Source: Latilactobacillus sakei subsp. sakei DSM 20017 = JCM 1157 (GTDB taxonomy: Bacteria > Bacillota > Bacilli > Lactobacillales > Lactobacillaceae). Taken from it: a DNA stretch of 64,000 nucleotides. The DNA is taken from assembly GCF_002370355.1 (NCBI RefSeq), contig NZ_AP017929.1, positions 1,116,001 through 1,180,000 on the forward strand, read 5' to 3'. The number at the start of each line of letters is the position of its first letter. Positions within the stretch are counted from its first letter, which is position 1. Positions 51,422-61,821 of the stretch are shown piece by piece. The translations under genes and the position numbers were made by a program. The notes under the pieces were generated by a model. That model saw only the letters and a list, made by a program, of their open reading frames with translations, was not told where the DNA came from and ran no database searches.

Positions 51422-52033
51422 ATGAAGACTAAATTATTCTCAGTAGTAGCAGTAGCAGCATTGGTGGCACCAGCCGCAATGACAATCGGTTCAGCATCAG
51501 CTGATGCGGTAACACCACAAACATCAAAAGCAGACTTTACGGTTGTTGCTAAAGATCCAACTAACCCAACGGATCCTGAAAACGGTACTTTGGTTTTAAA
51601 ATCAGTACCAAGTTTTAACTTCGGTACAATTGAAGCTAGTGATATTTATGCTGGGTTTAATGGTAAAAAAGCACAAGCAGACGGTACTTTAGAAGTATCT
51701 GATACACGTTTAGGTGCATCAGACTGGACATTAACAGCTAATATGGGTCAATTTGCCGATAAAGATAACCAATTAAATGGTTCAACGTTGAACTTAGCTT
51801 CTACTGGTTCATTAGGTGAAGATTTAGCAACTGCTATTAAAGATGATGCAAGTGCTGTTGAAGTTGTTAAAGGTAATGGTGCCCATGGTGTTGATACATT
51901 CAATATGGCAGCTGCCGATAGTAAATTGACAATGGCAGCTAACCCAGCTGCTGATTTAGCAAAAGATGAAGCTTTCTCAACAACAATTAACTGGAACTTA
52001 TCATCAACAGCCCCAGTTGCACCAGAAGCTTAA
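51422..52033 (+). CDS. WxL domain surface protein (CscB-like)
   Basis: 203 aa with a signal peptide (residues 1-27). Almost the whole mature part is a WxL domain: SDWTLTANMGQF holds the first W-x-L motif and INWNLSSTAPVAPEA the second, at the C-terminus. WxL proteins attach non-covalently to peptidoglycan. First gene of a csc cluster, followed by an internal terminator-like hairpin that should make it the most abundant product. Confidence 0.93.
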   Translation: MKTKLFSVVAVAALVAPAAMTIGSASADAVTPQTSKADFTVVAKDPTNPTDPENGTLVLKSVPSFNFGTIEASDIYAGFNGKKAQADGTLEVSDTRLGASDWTLTANMGQFADKDNQLNGSTLNLASTGSLGEDLATAIKDDASAVEVVKGNGAHGVDTFNMAAADSKLTMAANPAADLAKDEAFSTTINWNLSSTAPVAPEA

Positions 52034-52097
52034 TCTAGAAATAATGAGTCATTGGCGCTAGTGATCGTCATCGTCAATCAAGTGAATGATGTGTTGG

Positions 52098-52137
52098 ATA
52101 AGGGGCAGGCAAAGTGATTTGTCCACCCCTTATTTTT
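52098..52137 (+). terminator. Internal terminator or attenuator of the csc cluster
   Basis: ATAAGGGG.AGGCAAA pairs with TTTGTCC.CCCCTTAT and is followed by TTTTTAT, 61 bp after the small WxL gene and just before the DUF916 gene ribosome binding site. Confidence 0.75.
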
Positions 52138-52153
52138 ATAGGAGGCTACGAAG

Positions 52154-53197
52154 TTGTTTAAAAAGAAAGTATTAATCACAATGTTAGGTTTAATGTGTTT
52201 ATTGGTGGGGATTGGTAGTTTTGCGCAAGCGGTGCATGCTGAAGGTGCTGAATTTACCGTAACACCTGAATATGGGTTAGGACAAACGGATGCTAGTTTG
52301 GGTTATTTCGCAATTAAAGCCGAAAAGGGGCAAACATATCCAATTACCGTCAACGTGCAAAATTTAAATACGAAGAAAACAAATGATTTCAATGCACAGC
52401 TTGTAGCCGCCTCAACGTCAAATAGCGGCAGTATTGACTATACACCGACGCATCAAAAAATGGTCAAAACAAAAGCGCCATTGTTACCTGATTTGGTCTC
52501 AAAAGAGGCCCGCAAACAAAGTTTAACATTAGCGCCAGGTGCTTCAAAAAAAGTGACTTTTAACGTTAAAATACCCCAAAATGGTTTTAAAGGAACGATT
52601 CTTGGTAGTGTTTATGTGAAACGAACGTCGAATAACGAACCACAAAAGAAGGGGTTCGGCATTAAAAATAGTTTTGCGATGACTGTTCCAATCGTTGTGA
52701 CACAGGATTTTGATCAGAAAATCACACCTCGATTAACCTTAACGAAGACTAAGATGGATTCATCCAGTGGGGTGCCGCAAGTTGTTGGTCAAATCGCTAA
52801 TCATGAACCGACAATGTTTGGTCAAATTAAGATGCATGCTTGGATTACCAAAAAGAATCAAACTAAAAAAATATATCAGAAGAACGCGGAAAAATTATCA
52901 ATGGCACCGCGTTCAACATTTAACTATGCAATTGAGACGAATAATAAAATTTTGCCCAAAGGTCACTATACCTATCATGTCAAAATGGTATCGGGTAAGA
53001 AAACCTTTAATTTAAAACAACATTTTACGGTTGATGGTGCGACACGGGAACAAGTTAACAAAACGCTAATTGATCCAGAAAAACCAGGGATAAATCGGTG
53101 GTTATGGGGTTCTCTAGGGATTTTATTATTATTAGTGATAGCATTAGTCGCCTATTTAATTGGTCGAAAAAGGGGTGTAGGGGAACATGACGAGTAG
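52154..53197 (+). CDS. DUF916/DUF3324 WxL-interacting protein (CscA-like)
   Basis: 347 aa from a TTG preceded by GGAGG. Signal peptide, then DUF916 (residues ~35-160, FTVTPEYGLGQTDASLGYF) and DUF3324 (residues ~165-300), and a C-terminal membrane helix ending in RKRG. Anchors and binds WxL proteins at the cell surface. Overlaps the LPxTG gene by 11 bp. Confidence 0.93.
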   Translation: MFKKKVLITMLGLMCLLVGIGSFAQAVHAEGAEFTVTPEYGLGQTDASLGYFAIKAEKGQTYPITVNVQNLNTKKTNDFNAQLVAASTSNSGSIDYTPTHQKMVKTKAPLLPDLVSKEARKQSLTLAPGASKKVTFNVKIPQNGFKGTILGSVYVKRTSNNEPQKKGFGIKNSFAMTVPIVVTQDFDQKITPRLTLTKTKMDSSSGVPQVVGQIANHEPTMFGQIKMHAWITKKNQTKKIYQKNAEKLSMAPRSTFNYAIETNNKILPKGHYTYHVKMVSGKKTFNLKQHFTVDGATREQVNKTLIDPEKPGINRWLWGSLGILLLLVIALVAYLIGRKRGVGEHDE

Positions 53198-53582
53198 TTT
53201 ATCAGGACGTAAAGAAGGCTTAATGATGGGATTGTTGTTACTGATACTCTTATTGGTAACGGTAGCGCAACCAGTACGAGCTAATCGGATTGATAGTGGA
53301 CAAAGTACCGCTAGTTTTGCGGTGCATATTGATCAAAAAAGACCAACGCCACCCGGGAATCATGGTCAGGATGGTGGTGTTGCACAGCCAACAATACCGG
53401 AAAATGGTCAAGAAATTCATTACACAGCGAGTGGTTCCCAAAATGCCACTGGTCGTTTACCACAAACGGGTGCTATAAAAAGTACACTATTAAGTTTAAT
53501 CGGTAGTGCGATGATTCTATTGGTACTTGGCTGGCATCGCCAACAATCTAATACGAAGGAGGCGGACTACGATGCAAATTAA
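53187..53582 (+). CDS. Small LPxTG surface protein (CscD-like)
   Basis: 131 aa. Signal peptide (about residues 10-33) and a sortase signal GRLPQTGAIKS near residue 93, followed by a membrane helix and a charged tail. Short mature region of about 60 residues rich in Pro and Gln. Sortase-anchored member of the csc cluster. Overlaps the next gene by 11 bp. Confidence 0.9.
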   Translation: MTSSLSGRKEGLMMGLLLLILLLVTVAQPVRANRIDSGQSTASFAVHIDQKRPTPPGNHGQDGGVAQPTIPENGQEIHYTASGSQNATGRLPQTGAIKSTLLSLIGSAMILLVLGWHRQQSNTKEADYDAN

Positions 53583-55407
53583 GCGCCTAATTTACGTGAG
53601 TTTGGCGGCAATGATGCTCAGCGGTAGTTTGATTAATGTGCCGGATTACGCTTGGGCGGCTGAATCAGAGTCAGCAACCAGTGTGAGTGAAACTGAAGAA
53701 GAAACATCAACAGAATCAATCGATGTCAATACAAAAAAGCCAGCTACGAGTGAGCAAGCACCAACTAGTCGCAGTGCTGAACCAGTTGGCACACCTAGTA
53801 ATGCAGATAAACCTTCAAAAGATGGATGGAGCTTTTTATTAACAATTTTTAGAAGAGGGTTTAGCCGTCAGCCGCAAGAAGAAGATTATTTTGCGCTGCA
53901 AGATATTGATAAGGCTAAATTCTCAGGGATGAGTATCCTAACGAACTTAGGTAATGGGTTAGGAAAAGACATTACTGTTCGGCGTTGGCACTGGGATGCT
54001 AGTCAGAACAACTGGGTTGAAGATAAAAAGCAACCTAAAGCAAAGACCGGTTTGTCTTTGATCATGGGCTCTTTGGGCTTTTTAGATATTAATGACTATG
54101 CTTTAAATAAGTCGGGCAACTTAGGTGTCGGGACATACTATTATCAATTTAGTTTTTCAGATGGTATCTGGCCCCTTAATAAGACTTTCTATTCTGATTT
54201 AGCGAAAGTGGGGATTACGCCAGAACCGAAACCGGCTAAATCGATTAATGCCGATACGGATAATGCTGACGGTACACCTAAAGTCATCTATTCGGATGTT
54301 GATTATGGTGCTAGAGCGATTATTGATCCAGTCGATTCGACCGATGATATTACTTGGCAAGCAGCCAACGCTAAAGATCTCTTGAAATTTACACCAAGTA
54401 ATGGTCGAAAAACATCTTTAATGGCCGGTAATGGTGAAGTGGGTAGCGACAAACAATATGTACCAGATTCTTATTACGTCAATCAAGTCAATCGTGATCC
54501 TAATGTACCGGGAATTCCCGCTAACTTTAAGATTGCAGCTGGTAATGTAGCGGCTAATAAGGATGTTTATGTTGGTGGTCTGCCAGCCTATAATCGGGCA
54601 ATGGATGCCGGTGGTAGTTGGTCTGTGGACGGCTTGAGTGATTTAGTTAAAGCAACCGGCGCAACGAGTGCTTGGCATTATGCATGGCGTTTTATGGATA
54701 GTACTGGTAAAACGATTGAGTTGCCAGCAAATAGTGGCGTGACAAATAGTAGCGGTGATATTAATAATCTGGCTAACTTAAATACGGCACAACCGTTAAC
54801 GTTTGCTAAAGATAGCCAGTTTATGAAACAGGCCGCAGCTGCGACTGCTAGCGGTAAGCGGTATCAAGCACAGCTAACACTAACGACGAGTGTTGATTCT
54901 GAAGAAGAATCAAGTAAGAAAGCAGAAAAGGTCGTCGTTGTCTCTAATAAGGCCGAACTACAAGTTGAGCCCTCATTAGGTAAGTTAACATTGGATCAAG
55001 TGCCTAACTTTAGATTTGGCAATGTTTTAGCGAAAGATGTTTATAAGGGAACAAACACTCAGAATCAGCCATATGAAGTTAGTGACACGTTAAAAATTAC
55101 CGATACTAGAGTTAATCCGGGTTGGAAACTAACGGCAAAGATGACTAAAATGGCATCTAAAGCTGGTCATCGATTGAATACAACGACGGTTAATATGAGT
55201 GGCCTACCAGGAGGAGCTAATTTAGGATTGGTTGATAATAATAGTGAAACAACGATTGCATCTACCAAGTTATCAAACGCTTGGCAAGTAACGGGTAACT
55301 TATTGATGGCTGCCAATCCAGATCTTCAAATTGAATCTGGTGAAAATTTCTCTAGTGATATCACTTGGACATTAAATAATACGCAGCCTGAAGTACCAGC
55401 AGCATAA
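53572..55407 (+). CDS. Large WxL domain surface protein (CscC-like)
   Basis: About 611 aa from the ATG at 53572 with GGAGG upstream. Signal peptide, an acidic Ser/Thr/Glu-rich linker (residues 30-80), a long middle region of unknown fold, and a C-terminal WxL domain (GWKLTAKMTKM; DITWTLNNTQPEVPAA). Likely to work with the DUF916 and LPxTG proteins in a surface complex for binding polysaccharide or substrates; that role is hypothetical. Confidence 0.9.
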   Translation: MQIKRLIYVSLAAMMLSGSLINVPDYAWAAESESATSVSETEEETSTESIDVNTKKPATSEQAPTSRSAEPVGTPSNADKPSKDGWSFLLTIFRRGFSRQPQEEDYFALQDIDKAKFSGMSILTNLGNGLGKDITVRRWHWDASQNNWVEDKKQPKAKTGLSLIMGSLGFLDINDYALNKSGNLGVGTYYYQFSFSDGIWPLNKTFYSDLAKVGITPEPKPAKSINADTDNADGTPKVIYSDVDYGARAIIDPVDSTDDITWQAANAKDLLKFTPSNGRKTSLMAGNGEVGSDKQYVPDSYYVNQVNRDPNVPGIPANFKIAAGNVAANKDVYVGGLPAYNRAMDAGGSWSVDGLSDLVKATGATSAWHYAWRFMDSTGKTIELPANSGVTNSSGDINNLANLNTAQPLTFAKDSQFMKQAAAATASGKRYQAQLTLTTSVDSEEESSKKAEKVVVVSNKAELQVEPSLGKLTLDQVPNFRFGNVLAKDVYKGTNTQNQPYEVSDTLKITDTRVNPGWKLTAKMTKMASKAGHRLNTTTVNMSGLPGGANLGLVDNNSETTIASTKLSNAWQVTGNLLMAANPDLQIESGENFSSDITWTLNNTQPEVPAA

Positions 55408-55409
55408 CT

Positions 55410-55455
55410 AAAAAAAGTCTCGTAATTGGTTGTTAAATCAATTACGAGGCTTTTT
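55410..55455. terminator. Bidirectional terminator after the csc cluster
   Basis: AAAAAAG.CTCGTAATT and complement CGAG.CTTTTT. Confidence 0.85.
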
Positions 55456-55457
55456 AA

Positions 55458-55784
55458 TTAGTCGATATATTTAACGGCTGTCCCGTAGGCAGCGACTGAT
55501 TGCATGTCCGTTCCAATTGAACCAGAGTCAAAGCGCATCATCACAACAGCATCAGCCCCCATCTCAATGGCATTTTGGCGCAAGCGGTCGATTGCGACAT
55601 CGCGCGATTCGGTCATCATTTCGGTATAGGCTCTAATTTCGCCACCAACCACGTTTTTAAGTGAGGCACCGATATTTTTGAAAACATTCTTAGATTGGGT
55701 TGTGAGGCCGAAAACTTCACCGAGCACTTCGTATTGTTTGCCCGGAATTGTTTCGGTAGTGGTAATTAAAATTTGATTAGTCAT
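55458..55784 (-). CDS. YbjQ family (DUF74) heavy-metal-binding-like protein
   Basis: 108 aa. Starts [22 protein letters not shown], with [21 protein letters not shown] and [14 protein letters not shown], the standard YbjQ/UPF0145 pattern. Forms pentamers in known structures; function not established. Confidence 0.93.
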   Translation of the reverse strand: MTNQILITTTETIPGKQYEVLGEVFGLTTQSKNVFKNIGASLKNVVGGEIRAYTEMMTESRDVAIDRLRQNAIEMGADAVVMMRFDSGSIGTDMQSVAAYGTAVKYID

Positions 55785-55800
55785 TATGAAAACTCCTTTT

Positions 55801-56166
55801 TTAAAAGATTAAAATTATTAACAATGTGATCAGCGCTGGTAAGCCTTGCAAGAAGAAAATCTTTTTCGTTGCGGTAAAAGTGCCATAAAGGGCAACGATG
55901 AAGATGTATAACATTAATAATGCTAAGACGGTTTTTAAAGCGGCACCGGTCAATAAACAATTGACGGCGATGATTAAGACACCAAGCATCCCATTATAAA
56001 TTCCCTGATTAGCAAGGGCGACTTTGGTGTTGGGCAACCGAACGAAATCCAGGGGCATATCGAAGGCCTTGGCTTTTGTTTGATCGTTAGCGAACATTTC
56101 GAGTCCCATAATGCCGAGATGTTCGATGGCGATTAAACTCGTTAAAATTGTGATGAATAAAGACAT
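55801..56166 (-). CDS. DUF1304 family membrane protein
   Basis: 121 aa, four membrane helices. [14 protein letters not shown] and [13 protein letters not shown] are hallmarks of DUF1304 (YqjF-like). The gene precedes ybjQ by 16 bp and shares its transcript. Function unknown. Confidence 0.9.
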   Translation of the reverse strand: MSLFITILTSLIAIEHLGIMGLEMFANDQTKAKAFDMPLDFVRLPNTKVALANQGIYNGMLGVLIIAVNCLLTGAALKTVLALLMLYIFIVALYGTFTATKKIFFLQGLPALITLLIILIF

Positions 56167-56201
56167 GATGAACCTCCTTAAGTTCCATTTTTATTATAAC
56201 A

Positions 56202-56248
56202 AATAAAGCAGTTCAAATCCGTCATTAGGGTTTGAACTGCTTTAATTT
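56202..56248 (-). terminator. Terminator of galE
   Basis: AAAGCAGTTCAAA and complement; T-rich on the minus strand. Confidence 0.8.
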
Positions 56249-56251
56249 AGT

Positions 56252-57244
56252 TTAGCGATCAGCGTAACCGTTAGGATGGTTTAAATGCCAATTCCATGCG
56301 GTTTCAATAATTGCTTCCATATTATCATATTTGGGTGCCCAGCCGAGTGTTTCGCGAGCTTTGTCACTAGCAGCAATCAAGGTACTTGGATCGCCGGCAC
56401 GACGAGGGGCCATTTCAAGTGGAATCGCTTTGCCAGTTACTTTACGAGCAGCTTCAACGATTTCCATGTTTGAAAAACCAGTTGATGAACCCAAGTTAAA
56501 GGCGTTGCTGTCATGACCATCAGCAAGATATTCAAAGGCCAAGATGTGGGCGTCTGCTAAATCTAAAACGTGCACGTAATCACGGACGTTCGTCCCATCT
56601 GGTGTATCGTAATCATCACCGAAGATTGATAATTGATCACGTTTGCCAGCCGCAACTTGTAAGACGATTGGTAAGAGATGAGTTTCAGGATGGTGATCTT
56701 CACCGATTGAACCGTCTGGCTTAGCGCCAACTACGTTGAAGTAACGTAATGCGACAAACTTGATGCCGTAAGCTTTGTCAGCCCATTTCATCATGGTTTC
56801 CATCATTAATTTACTTTCGCCATAAGGGTTGGTTGGTAATTGTGGATCTGATTCCTTGATGGGAATTGATTTAGGTTCGCCATAAGTAGCGGCAGTTGAA
56901 GAAAAGACGATGCGTTTAACATCGAATTCATTCATCACTTCTAATAAGGCGGTCATCCCGTAAGTATTGTTATCGAAGTATTTAAGTGGTGCTTGCATTG
57001 ATTCAGGCACGATTGAAAAGGCGGCAAAATGAATGACACCAGTCACGTCTTCTTGTTGGAAAACGGTCCGCATGAAGTCTTTATCGCGGATATCACCTTG
57101 ATAAAAACGGGCTTTTTGATTGATGGCGCCTTGATGACCCGTTACCAAGCTATCGACAACAGCGACGTCATAGCCGCGTTGGATTAATTGATCAACGGTG
57201 TGGGAACCGATGTAACCGGCGCCCCCTAAAACTAGAATTGACAT
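56252..57244 (-). CDS. galE: UDP-glucose 4-epimerase
   Basis: 330 aa. Interconverts UDP-glucose and UDP-galactose (Leloir pathway and envelope sugars). NAD-binding [11 protein letters not shown] at residues 7-17, catalytic S-x-T around [10 protein letters not shown], and YGESKLMME (YxxxK). The gene stands alone, not inside a gal operon. Confidence 0.95.
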   Translation of the reverse strand: MSILVLGGAGYIGSHTVDQLIQRGYDVAVVDSLVTGHQGAINQKARFYQGDIRDKDFMRTVFQQEDVTGVIHFAAFSIVPESMQAPLKYFDNNTYGMTALLEVMNEFDVKRIVFSSTAATYGEPKSIPIKESDPQLPTNPYGESKLMMETMMKWADKAYGIKFVALRYFNVVGAKPDGSIGEDHHPETHLLPIVLQVAAGKRDQLSIFGDDYDTPDGTNVRDYVHVLDLADAHILAFEYLADGHDSNAFNLGSSTGFSNMEIVEAARKVTGKAIPLEMAPRRAGDPSTLIAASDKARETLGWAPKYDNMEAIIETAWNWHLNHPNGYADR

Positions 57245-57388
57245 GGAATTTCCCCCTAAGTTGAGAATACAGGTGTACTCTTAATAGTATAGCATCTATC
57301 GGATTAAACAAAAGGCGAAGTTGGGCGAAAAGTGCTAAATTTTGCTATAACGGTTTAGTTAATGACTGGGAAGTAGTGAGGGATTAAT

Positions 57389-59701
57389 TTGGAAGCACAA
57401 TATGAATGGCAATTAAAACCAGTACCAACTGAGGATGAATTACAAACAATTACAAAAGACAATCCGCTACCTAAGGCTGCGGCCCAACTTTTGTGGCAAC
57501 GTGGCTTGCGGGATGCAGAGCAGATCAATGATTTTATGAATCCCAATGTCGGTCAACTTCACGATCCATACGCTTTGCATGATATGCAAAAGGCGATTGA
57601 TCGAATTCAAGAAGCGATTGTGAACGGCGAAAAAATTACGATTTATGGCGATTATGACGCGGACGGGATCACAAGTACCACTTTGATGAAGGAAACTTTA
57701 GACGACTTAGGTGCCGATGTTGAAGTCTATGTGCCTAATCGTTTTAAGGATGGCTACGGTCCTAATTTAGAAGCTTATAAACGCTTGATTGAAAATGGCA
57801 CCCAATTAATTGTGACCGTCGATAACGGGGTGAGTGGCTTAGAACCAATCGCTTACGCGCAAGAACACGGTGTTGACGTGGTCGTGACCGATCACCATGA
57901 ATTACCATCAGAATTACCCAACGCAGTGGCGATTGTGCATCCCAGACATCCAGAAGGGCAATATCCTTTTGGCGAACTCTGTGGGGTCGGTGTGGCGTTT
58001 AAAGTGGCGACTGCTTTATTAGAAGAGATTCCTTACGATAAATTAGATTTAGCCGCAATCGGGACGGTTTGTGATATCGTCCCCTTAGTCGATGAAAACC
58101 GGACGTTGGTTAGTTTAGGCTTACAACAATTACAAAATACCGATCGACCAGGTTTGGTCGCATTGTGTCAATCAGCTGGCTTAGAACAAGCGACACTAGA
58201 TGCCACTAACATTGGGTTTGGGATTGGTCCCCGTTTAAACGCAATTGGTCGTTTAGGTGATGCGACCCTTGGTGTGCAATTGTTAACGACGCTTGATGAC
58301 GAAGAAGCGGTTGAACAGGCCCAATTTATTGAACAACAAAATAAAAAACGCCAAGGGCTAGTGCAAGAAATTACGGCAACGGCAATGACAATTGCTGAAA
58401 CACCGGAAAATCAAGCGAGTGCCACCTTAGTTATTGCCCACGAAGGTTGGCATGAAGGGGTTCTAGGGATTGTGGCTAGTCATGTTGTTGAACAGACCGG
58501 TAAACCAACCTTAGTCTTGACGATTGACCCGGAAACTGGCTTAGCTAAAGGCTCTGGCCGTAGTGTGACAGCTTTCCATTTATTTAAAGCGTTAGATGCA
58601 CACCGTGAATTATTGGTTCATTTTGGTGGCCATCACATGGCAGTTGGCTTGACCGCTAAGGTTGATCAATTAGCGTTGATTCAAACTGCAATGAACGAGT
58701 ATGCGCAAGTTAATCAGTTAGATTTAACAGGACGCCAACCATTACCAGTTGATTTGGCGCTGACGCTAGCTGATATTACGCCTGATTTATATCAAGCATT
58801 GCAACAACTGGCACCTTTTGGCAGTGATAATCCAGAACCGTTGATTGAACTTAGCGCGCCCCAGTTAGCCGATGTCAAACAAATCGGTGCTGATCAGAAG
58901 CATTTGAAGATGATGGCGGTCGATCAACAACAACAATTAGCAGTTTTAGCTTTCAATAAAGGGGCTTTGATGCCCGATTTAACTGCCGCTGAAGATGTGA
59001 AATTAGTCGGGAGTTTGAGTGAGAATACTTGGCGTGGCCAGACAACGTTGCAATTAATGGTAAAAGACCTTGCTACAAGTGGGCAAGTCGTACTTGATCA
59101 ACGCAGCAATCGTCTGACGAAGCAATTATTCCAATCAACAGGCGACTACGTCTTTTTTAATGATAAAATGCGCGAGCAACTGCAGTCTTATTTACCGGCA
59201 GGGAGTCAGGCGCTGTTAGCGACCGATGAACAAGTTGCTACTAGCCAAGAGCTAATTGTAGTTGATGAACCAGCTGATTTAACTGCTTTTGAACAATTTT
59301 ATCAACAACAACAGGCCGCTAAATTAAGCTTGATTTTTTATGCTAAACACTCTGCTTATTTAGAAGGAATGCCGACAAAACAACAGTTTGCGACTTTCTT
59401 AGTTTACTTGCGGAAACATCCAAATATTGAAAAAGCGCGGTTAGCAGAATTAGCAGCGTATTTAAAATTACAATTACCGTTAATGATTTTCATGTTGCAG
59501 GTGTTTTTTGACCTCGGATTTGTTAGAATAGAACGTGGTCTGATTACGGCCGAGTTACAACCTGAAAAGCATGCACTGGAAAGTGCACCAAGTTATCAAA
59601 AACGATTAGCTAAAATTGAAATGGAAAAACAGCTTGTTTATTCAACCTTTACCGAGGTGAAAGACTGGCTAGCAACTCTCCCAGCAGTAGCAAATCGCTA
59701 A
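57389..59701 (+). CDS. recJ: Single-stranded-DNA-specific exonuclease RecJ
   Basis: 770 aa from a TTG with GAGG upstream. 5'-3' ssDNA exonuclease in recombination and mismatch repair. DHH domain with [15 protein letters not shown] and [13 protein letters not shown]1 motif [11 protein letters not shown] near residue 412, and a long C-terminal region of the Firmicute type (RecJ_C). 23 bp upstream of apt, probably one operon. Confidence 0.95.
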   Translation: MEAQYEWQLKPVPTEDELQTITKDNPLPKAAAQLLWQRGLRDAEQINDFMNPNVGQLHDPYALHDMQKAIDRIQEAIVNGEKITIYGDYDADGITSTTLMKETLDDLGADVEVYVPNRFKDGYGPNLEAYKRLIENGTQLIVTVDNGVSGLEPIAYAQEHGVDVVVTDHHELPSELPNAVAIVHPRHPEGQYPFGELCGVGVAFKVATALLEEIPYDKLDLAAIGTVCDIVPLVDENRTLVSLGLQQLQNTDRPGLVALCQSAGLEQATLDATNIGFGIGPRLNAIGRLGDATLGVQLLTTLDDEEAVEQAQFIEQQNKKRQGLVQEITATAMTIAETPENQASATLVIAHEGWHEGVLGIVASHVVEQTGKPTLVLTIDPETGLAKGSGRSVTAFHLFKALDAHRELLVHFGGHHMAVGLTAKVDQLALIQTAMNEYAQVNQLDLTGRQPLPVDLALTLADITPDLYQALQQLAPFGSDNPEPLIELSAPQLADVKQIGADQKHLKMMAVDQQQQLAVLAFNKGALMPDLTAAEDVKLVGSLSENTWRGQTTLQLMVKDLATSGQVVLDQRSNRLTKQLFQSTGDYVFFNDKMREQLQSYLPAGSQALLATDEQVATSQELIVVDEPADLTAFEQFYQQQQAAKLSLIFYAKHSAYLEGMPTKQQFATFLVYLRKHPNIEKARLAELAAYLKLQLPLMIFMLQVFFDLGFVRIERGLITAELQPEKHALESAPSYQKRLAKIEMEKQLVYSTFTEVKDWLATLPAVANR

Positions 59702-59724
59702 AAGAGTTAAGGAGCGAATTATAT

Positions 59725-60243
59725 ATGTCAATCAACTTTAAAGATTATGTCGCAAGTGTTCCGGATTTTCCGGAGGCTGGCGTTACTTTTCGTGATATCT
59801 CACCTTTGATGTCCGATGGTGAAGCATACGCAGCAGCAACGGATAAAATTGTTGAATACGCTAAGAACAAAGGCGTTGAAATGATCGTTGGCCCTGAAGC
59901 CCGGGGCTTTATTGTTGGCTGCCCGGTTGCTTACAAATTAGGTGTCGGTTTTGCACCTGCTCGTAAGAAGGGTAAGTTGCCACGCGAAACAGTTTCAGCT
60001 AGCTATGGTTTAGAATATGGTAAATCAACATTATATATGCATAAAGACGCGGTTAAACCAGGCCAAAAAGTCTTAGTAACAGATGACTTATTAGCAACCG
60101 GTGGCACAATTGCCGCAACAATCAAAATGGTTGAAGAACTAGGTGGTATCGTTGTTGGGACAGCCTTCTTCATCGAATTGAAGGACTTAAACGGCCGTGA
60201 AAAGATTAAGGACTATGATATTTTCAAATTAATGGAATACTAA
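59725..60243 (+). CDS. apt: Adenine phosphoribosyltransferase
   Basis: 172 aa. Salvages adenine to [18 protein letters not shown] near the start, [14 protein letters not shown], and the PRPP motif [13 protein letters not shown] at about residue 118. recJ-apt is a conserved pair in lactobacilli. Followed by repeat copy D and the lexA terminator. Confidence 0.97.
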   Translation: MSINFKDYVASVPDFPEAGVTFRDISPLMSDGEAYAAATDKIVEYAKNKGVEMIVGPEARGFIVGCPVAYKLGVGFAPARKKGKLPRETVSASYGLEYGKSTLYMHKDAVKPGQKVLVTDDLLATGGTIAATIKMVEELGGIVVGTAFFIELKDLNGREKIKDYDIFKLMEY

Positions 60244-60247
60244 TAAA

Positions 60248-60326
60248 GAAGTGCGCCATCAACAGGTTGCTTTTGAACATTTGACTGATATAGCAAAGTG
60301 CAGAAAGTAGTTGATGAAAGCACGTT
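60248..60326 (+). repeat. Structured intergenic repeat, copy D (short form)
   Basis: 79 nt from GAAGTGC to GCACGTT. Outer arms GTGC..CATCAAC pair with GTTGATG..GCAC; TTTTGAACATTTG and TATAGCAAAGTGC correspond to the conserved inner boxes, but the inner hairpin is missing. It starts about 5 bp after the apt stop codon and precedes the terminator. Confidence 0.6.
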
Positions 60327-60340
60327 AAAGAGAAACAGAT

Positions 60341-60377
60341 AAAAAAAGAAGTTCGCCTAAGCGAACTTCTTTTTTTA
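60341..60377. terminator. Bidirectional terminator between apt and lexA
   Basis: AAAAAAAGAAGTTCGC and complement around CTAA; ends in seven T on both strands. Confidence 0.9.
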
Positions 60378-60992
60378 TTACATGCGATCCCGGTAAAGGC
60401 CAACGACCTTCCCTAGAATGCTGACTTCATTTAAAATGATTGGTTCAAACGTATCGTTTTCTGGTTGGAGACGATAGTGATCTGCTTCTTTGAAGAACCG
60501 TTTGCAGGTTGCTTCATCTTCGGCAGTCATCGCAATGACAATATCGCCATTATCGGCGGTTGATTGCTTGCGAATGATAACTTCGTCGCCATCTAAGATA
60601 CCGGCGTTAATCATACTTTCACCACGAATTGTTAGCATGAACAAATCTTGTTCGGTTTGCAAACTAGGTGGAAGCGGGAAGTAATCAGTTGCTTCTTCAA
60701 CTGCTAAGATAGGCACACCGGCAGTAACCACCCCTAATACTGGGATTTTCTGGGGTGTCGCCCCAATTGCCGTTAGGCCAGCGGGCGTTAACTCGATCGC
60801 CCGTGGCTTAGTGGGATCCTTTTGTAATAAGCCCTTCTTCTCAAGTCGGGCTAAATGGCCATGGACAGTAGAAGTGGACGATAAATTAACGGCTTCGCAA
60901 ATCTCGCGGACCGTTGGTGGGTAACCTTTGTCTTGAACACGTTCGTGAATAAAACGTAAGACCTCTAATTGTTTGGATTCAGTTTTAGTCAT
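60378..60992 (-). CDS. lexA: SOS regulator LexA
   Basis: 204 aa. N-terminal winged HTH ([27 protein letters not shown]), self-cleavage site A91-G92 in VTAGVP, and the S24 dyad with Ser126 in RGESMINAG and Lys164 in ATCKRFFKE. Represses DNA-damage genes until RecA-stimulated autocleavage. A LexA-type operator lies upstream. Confidence 0.96.
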
Positions 60993-61047
60993 AAGCGCAC
61001 CTCATTCGTTCTATTAAGCATATAGTAGCATATTTATAGGCGGATTT

Positions 61048-61061
61048 CAAACAAGTGTTCG
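61048..61061. promoter_or_regulatory. LexA box between lexA and ynzC
   Basis: CAAACAAGTGTTCG matches the Firmicute SOS box CGAACRNRYGTTYC at 12 of 14 positions. Its place in the divergent gap suggests control of lexA and perhaps of the DUF896 gene. Confidence 0.6.
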
Positions 61062-61123
61062 TATTTTTTGACATTTTGAGCATTTTAGTCCAAAATAGGA
61101 TAAAAGTTTAAATTTGGAGGCCG

Positions 61124-61369
61124 ATGATGGCAATGGATCAAAAACGACTCGATCGTATCAATGAATTAGCACATAAAGCAAAGGCAGAAGGGTTAACACC
61201 CGAAGAAACAGCGGAACGTCAAGAACTACGGGACGCTTATTTGAAGGATTTCCGTTCTAGTTTCCGTTCACAAGTTGAGATGCTACAAGTTTATGATAAA
61301 GAAGGTAAGGAAGTCACACCTGAAAAAGTGAAGGACATCCAACGTGAAAAGGGTTTACGTGACGATTAA
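61124..61369 (+). CDS. DUF896 family protein (YnzC-like)
   Basis: About 81 aa. DRINELAHKAKAEGLTPEE and FRSSFRSQVEMLQVYD are the DUF896 signature; YnzC sits by lexA in Bacillus too and is a small helical protein of unknown function. Several ATGs (61124, 61127, 61133) could start it; GGAGG is upstream. Confidence 0.92.
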   Translation: MMAMDQKRLDRINELAHKAKAEGLTPEETAERQELRDAYLKDFRSSFRSQVEMLQVYDKEGKEVTPEKVKDIQREKGLRDD

Positions 61370-61449
61370 TCTAGGAATTCCGCTTTCTTTTTAGTGCAAT
61401 AATGTGTAGAATATTTAAGTGAACTGAATGAGGAAGGGGTGCATAAGAT

Positions 61450-61680
61450 ATGAATATTGGAATAGGCGTATTAATTTTTGTCATTGGGGCATTATTAGGT
61501 GCAGTTGCTGGCTTTTTCGGCGCACGTGCTTACATGAAGAAATATTTCGAAGAAAATCCACCAGTTAATGAAGATATGTTGAAAGCTATGATGATGCAAA
61601 TGGGGCAAAAACCATCTGAAAAGAAATTAAACCAGATGATGAGCTCAATGAAAGCACAACAAAAACGTAGCAAAAAATAA
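61450..61680 (+). CDS. YneF family protein (UPF0154)
   Basis: 76 aa. One N-terminal membrane helix (GIGVLIFVIGALLGAVAGFF), then YMKKYFEENPPVNEDMLKAMM, the UPF0154 signature. Also found near lexA in Bacillus; function unknown. Confidence 0.93.
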   Translation: MNIGIGVLIFVIGALLGAVAGFFGARAYMKKYFEENPPVNEDMLKAMMMQMGQKPSEKKLNQMMSSMKAQQKRSKK

Positions 61681-61693
61681 ACATGACTTAATT

Positions 61694-61744
61694 AAAGAGG
61701 CGTTTCGTACAAAAACTTATTTTTGTATGGAACCCTCTTTTTAT
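61694..61744 (+). terminator. Terminator after yneF
   Basis: AAAGAGG..TACAAAA and complement ending CTCTTTTT. Confidence 0.7.
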
Positions 61745-61821
61745 TGGAAGAGAAATAATTGTCCCACTGAACTAAGATTGCTATAATGAGGATTATCTAA
61801 TTTTGAAGACGGAGATATTTT

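Noticed and set aside
51422-55407. csc cluster as a recently acquired island
   Set aside because: There are no mobile genes, flanking repeats or tRNA, and base composition is like the surroundings; such clusters are normal in this group.
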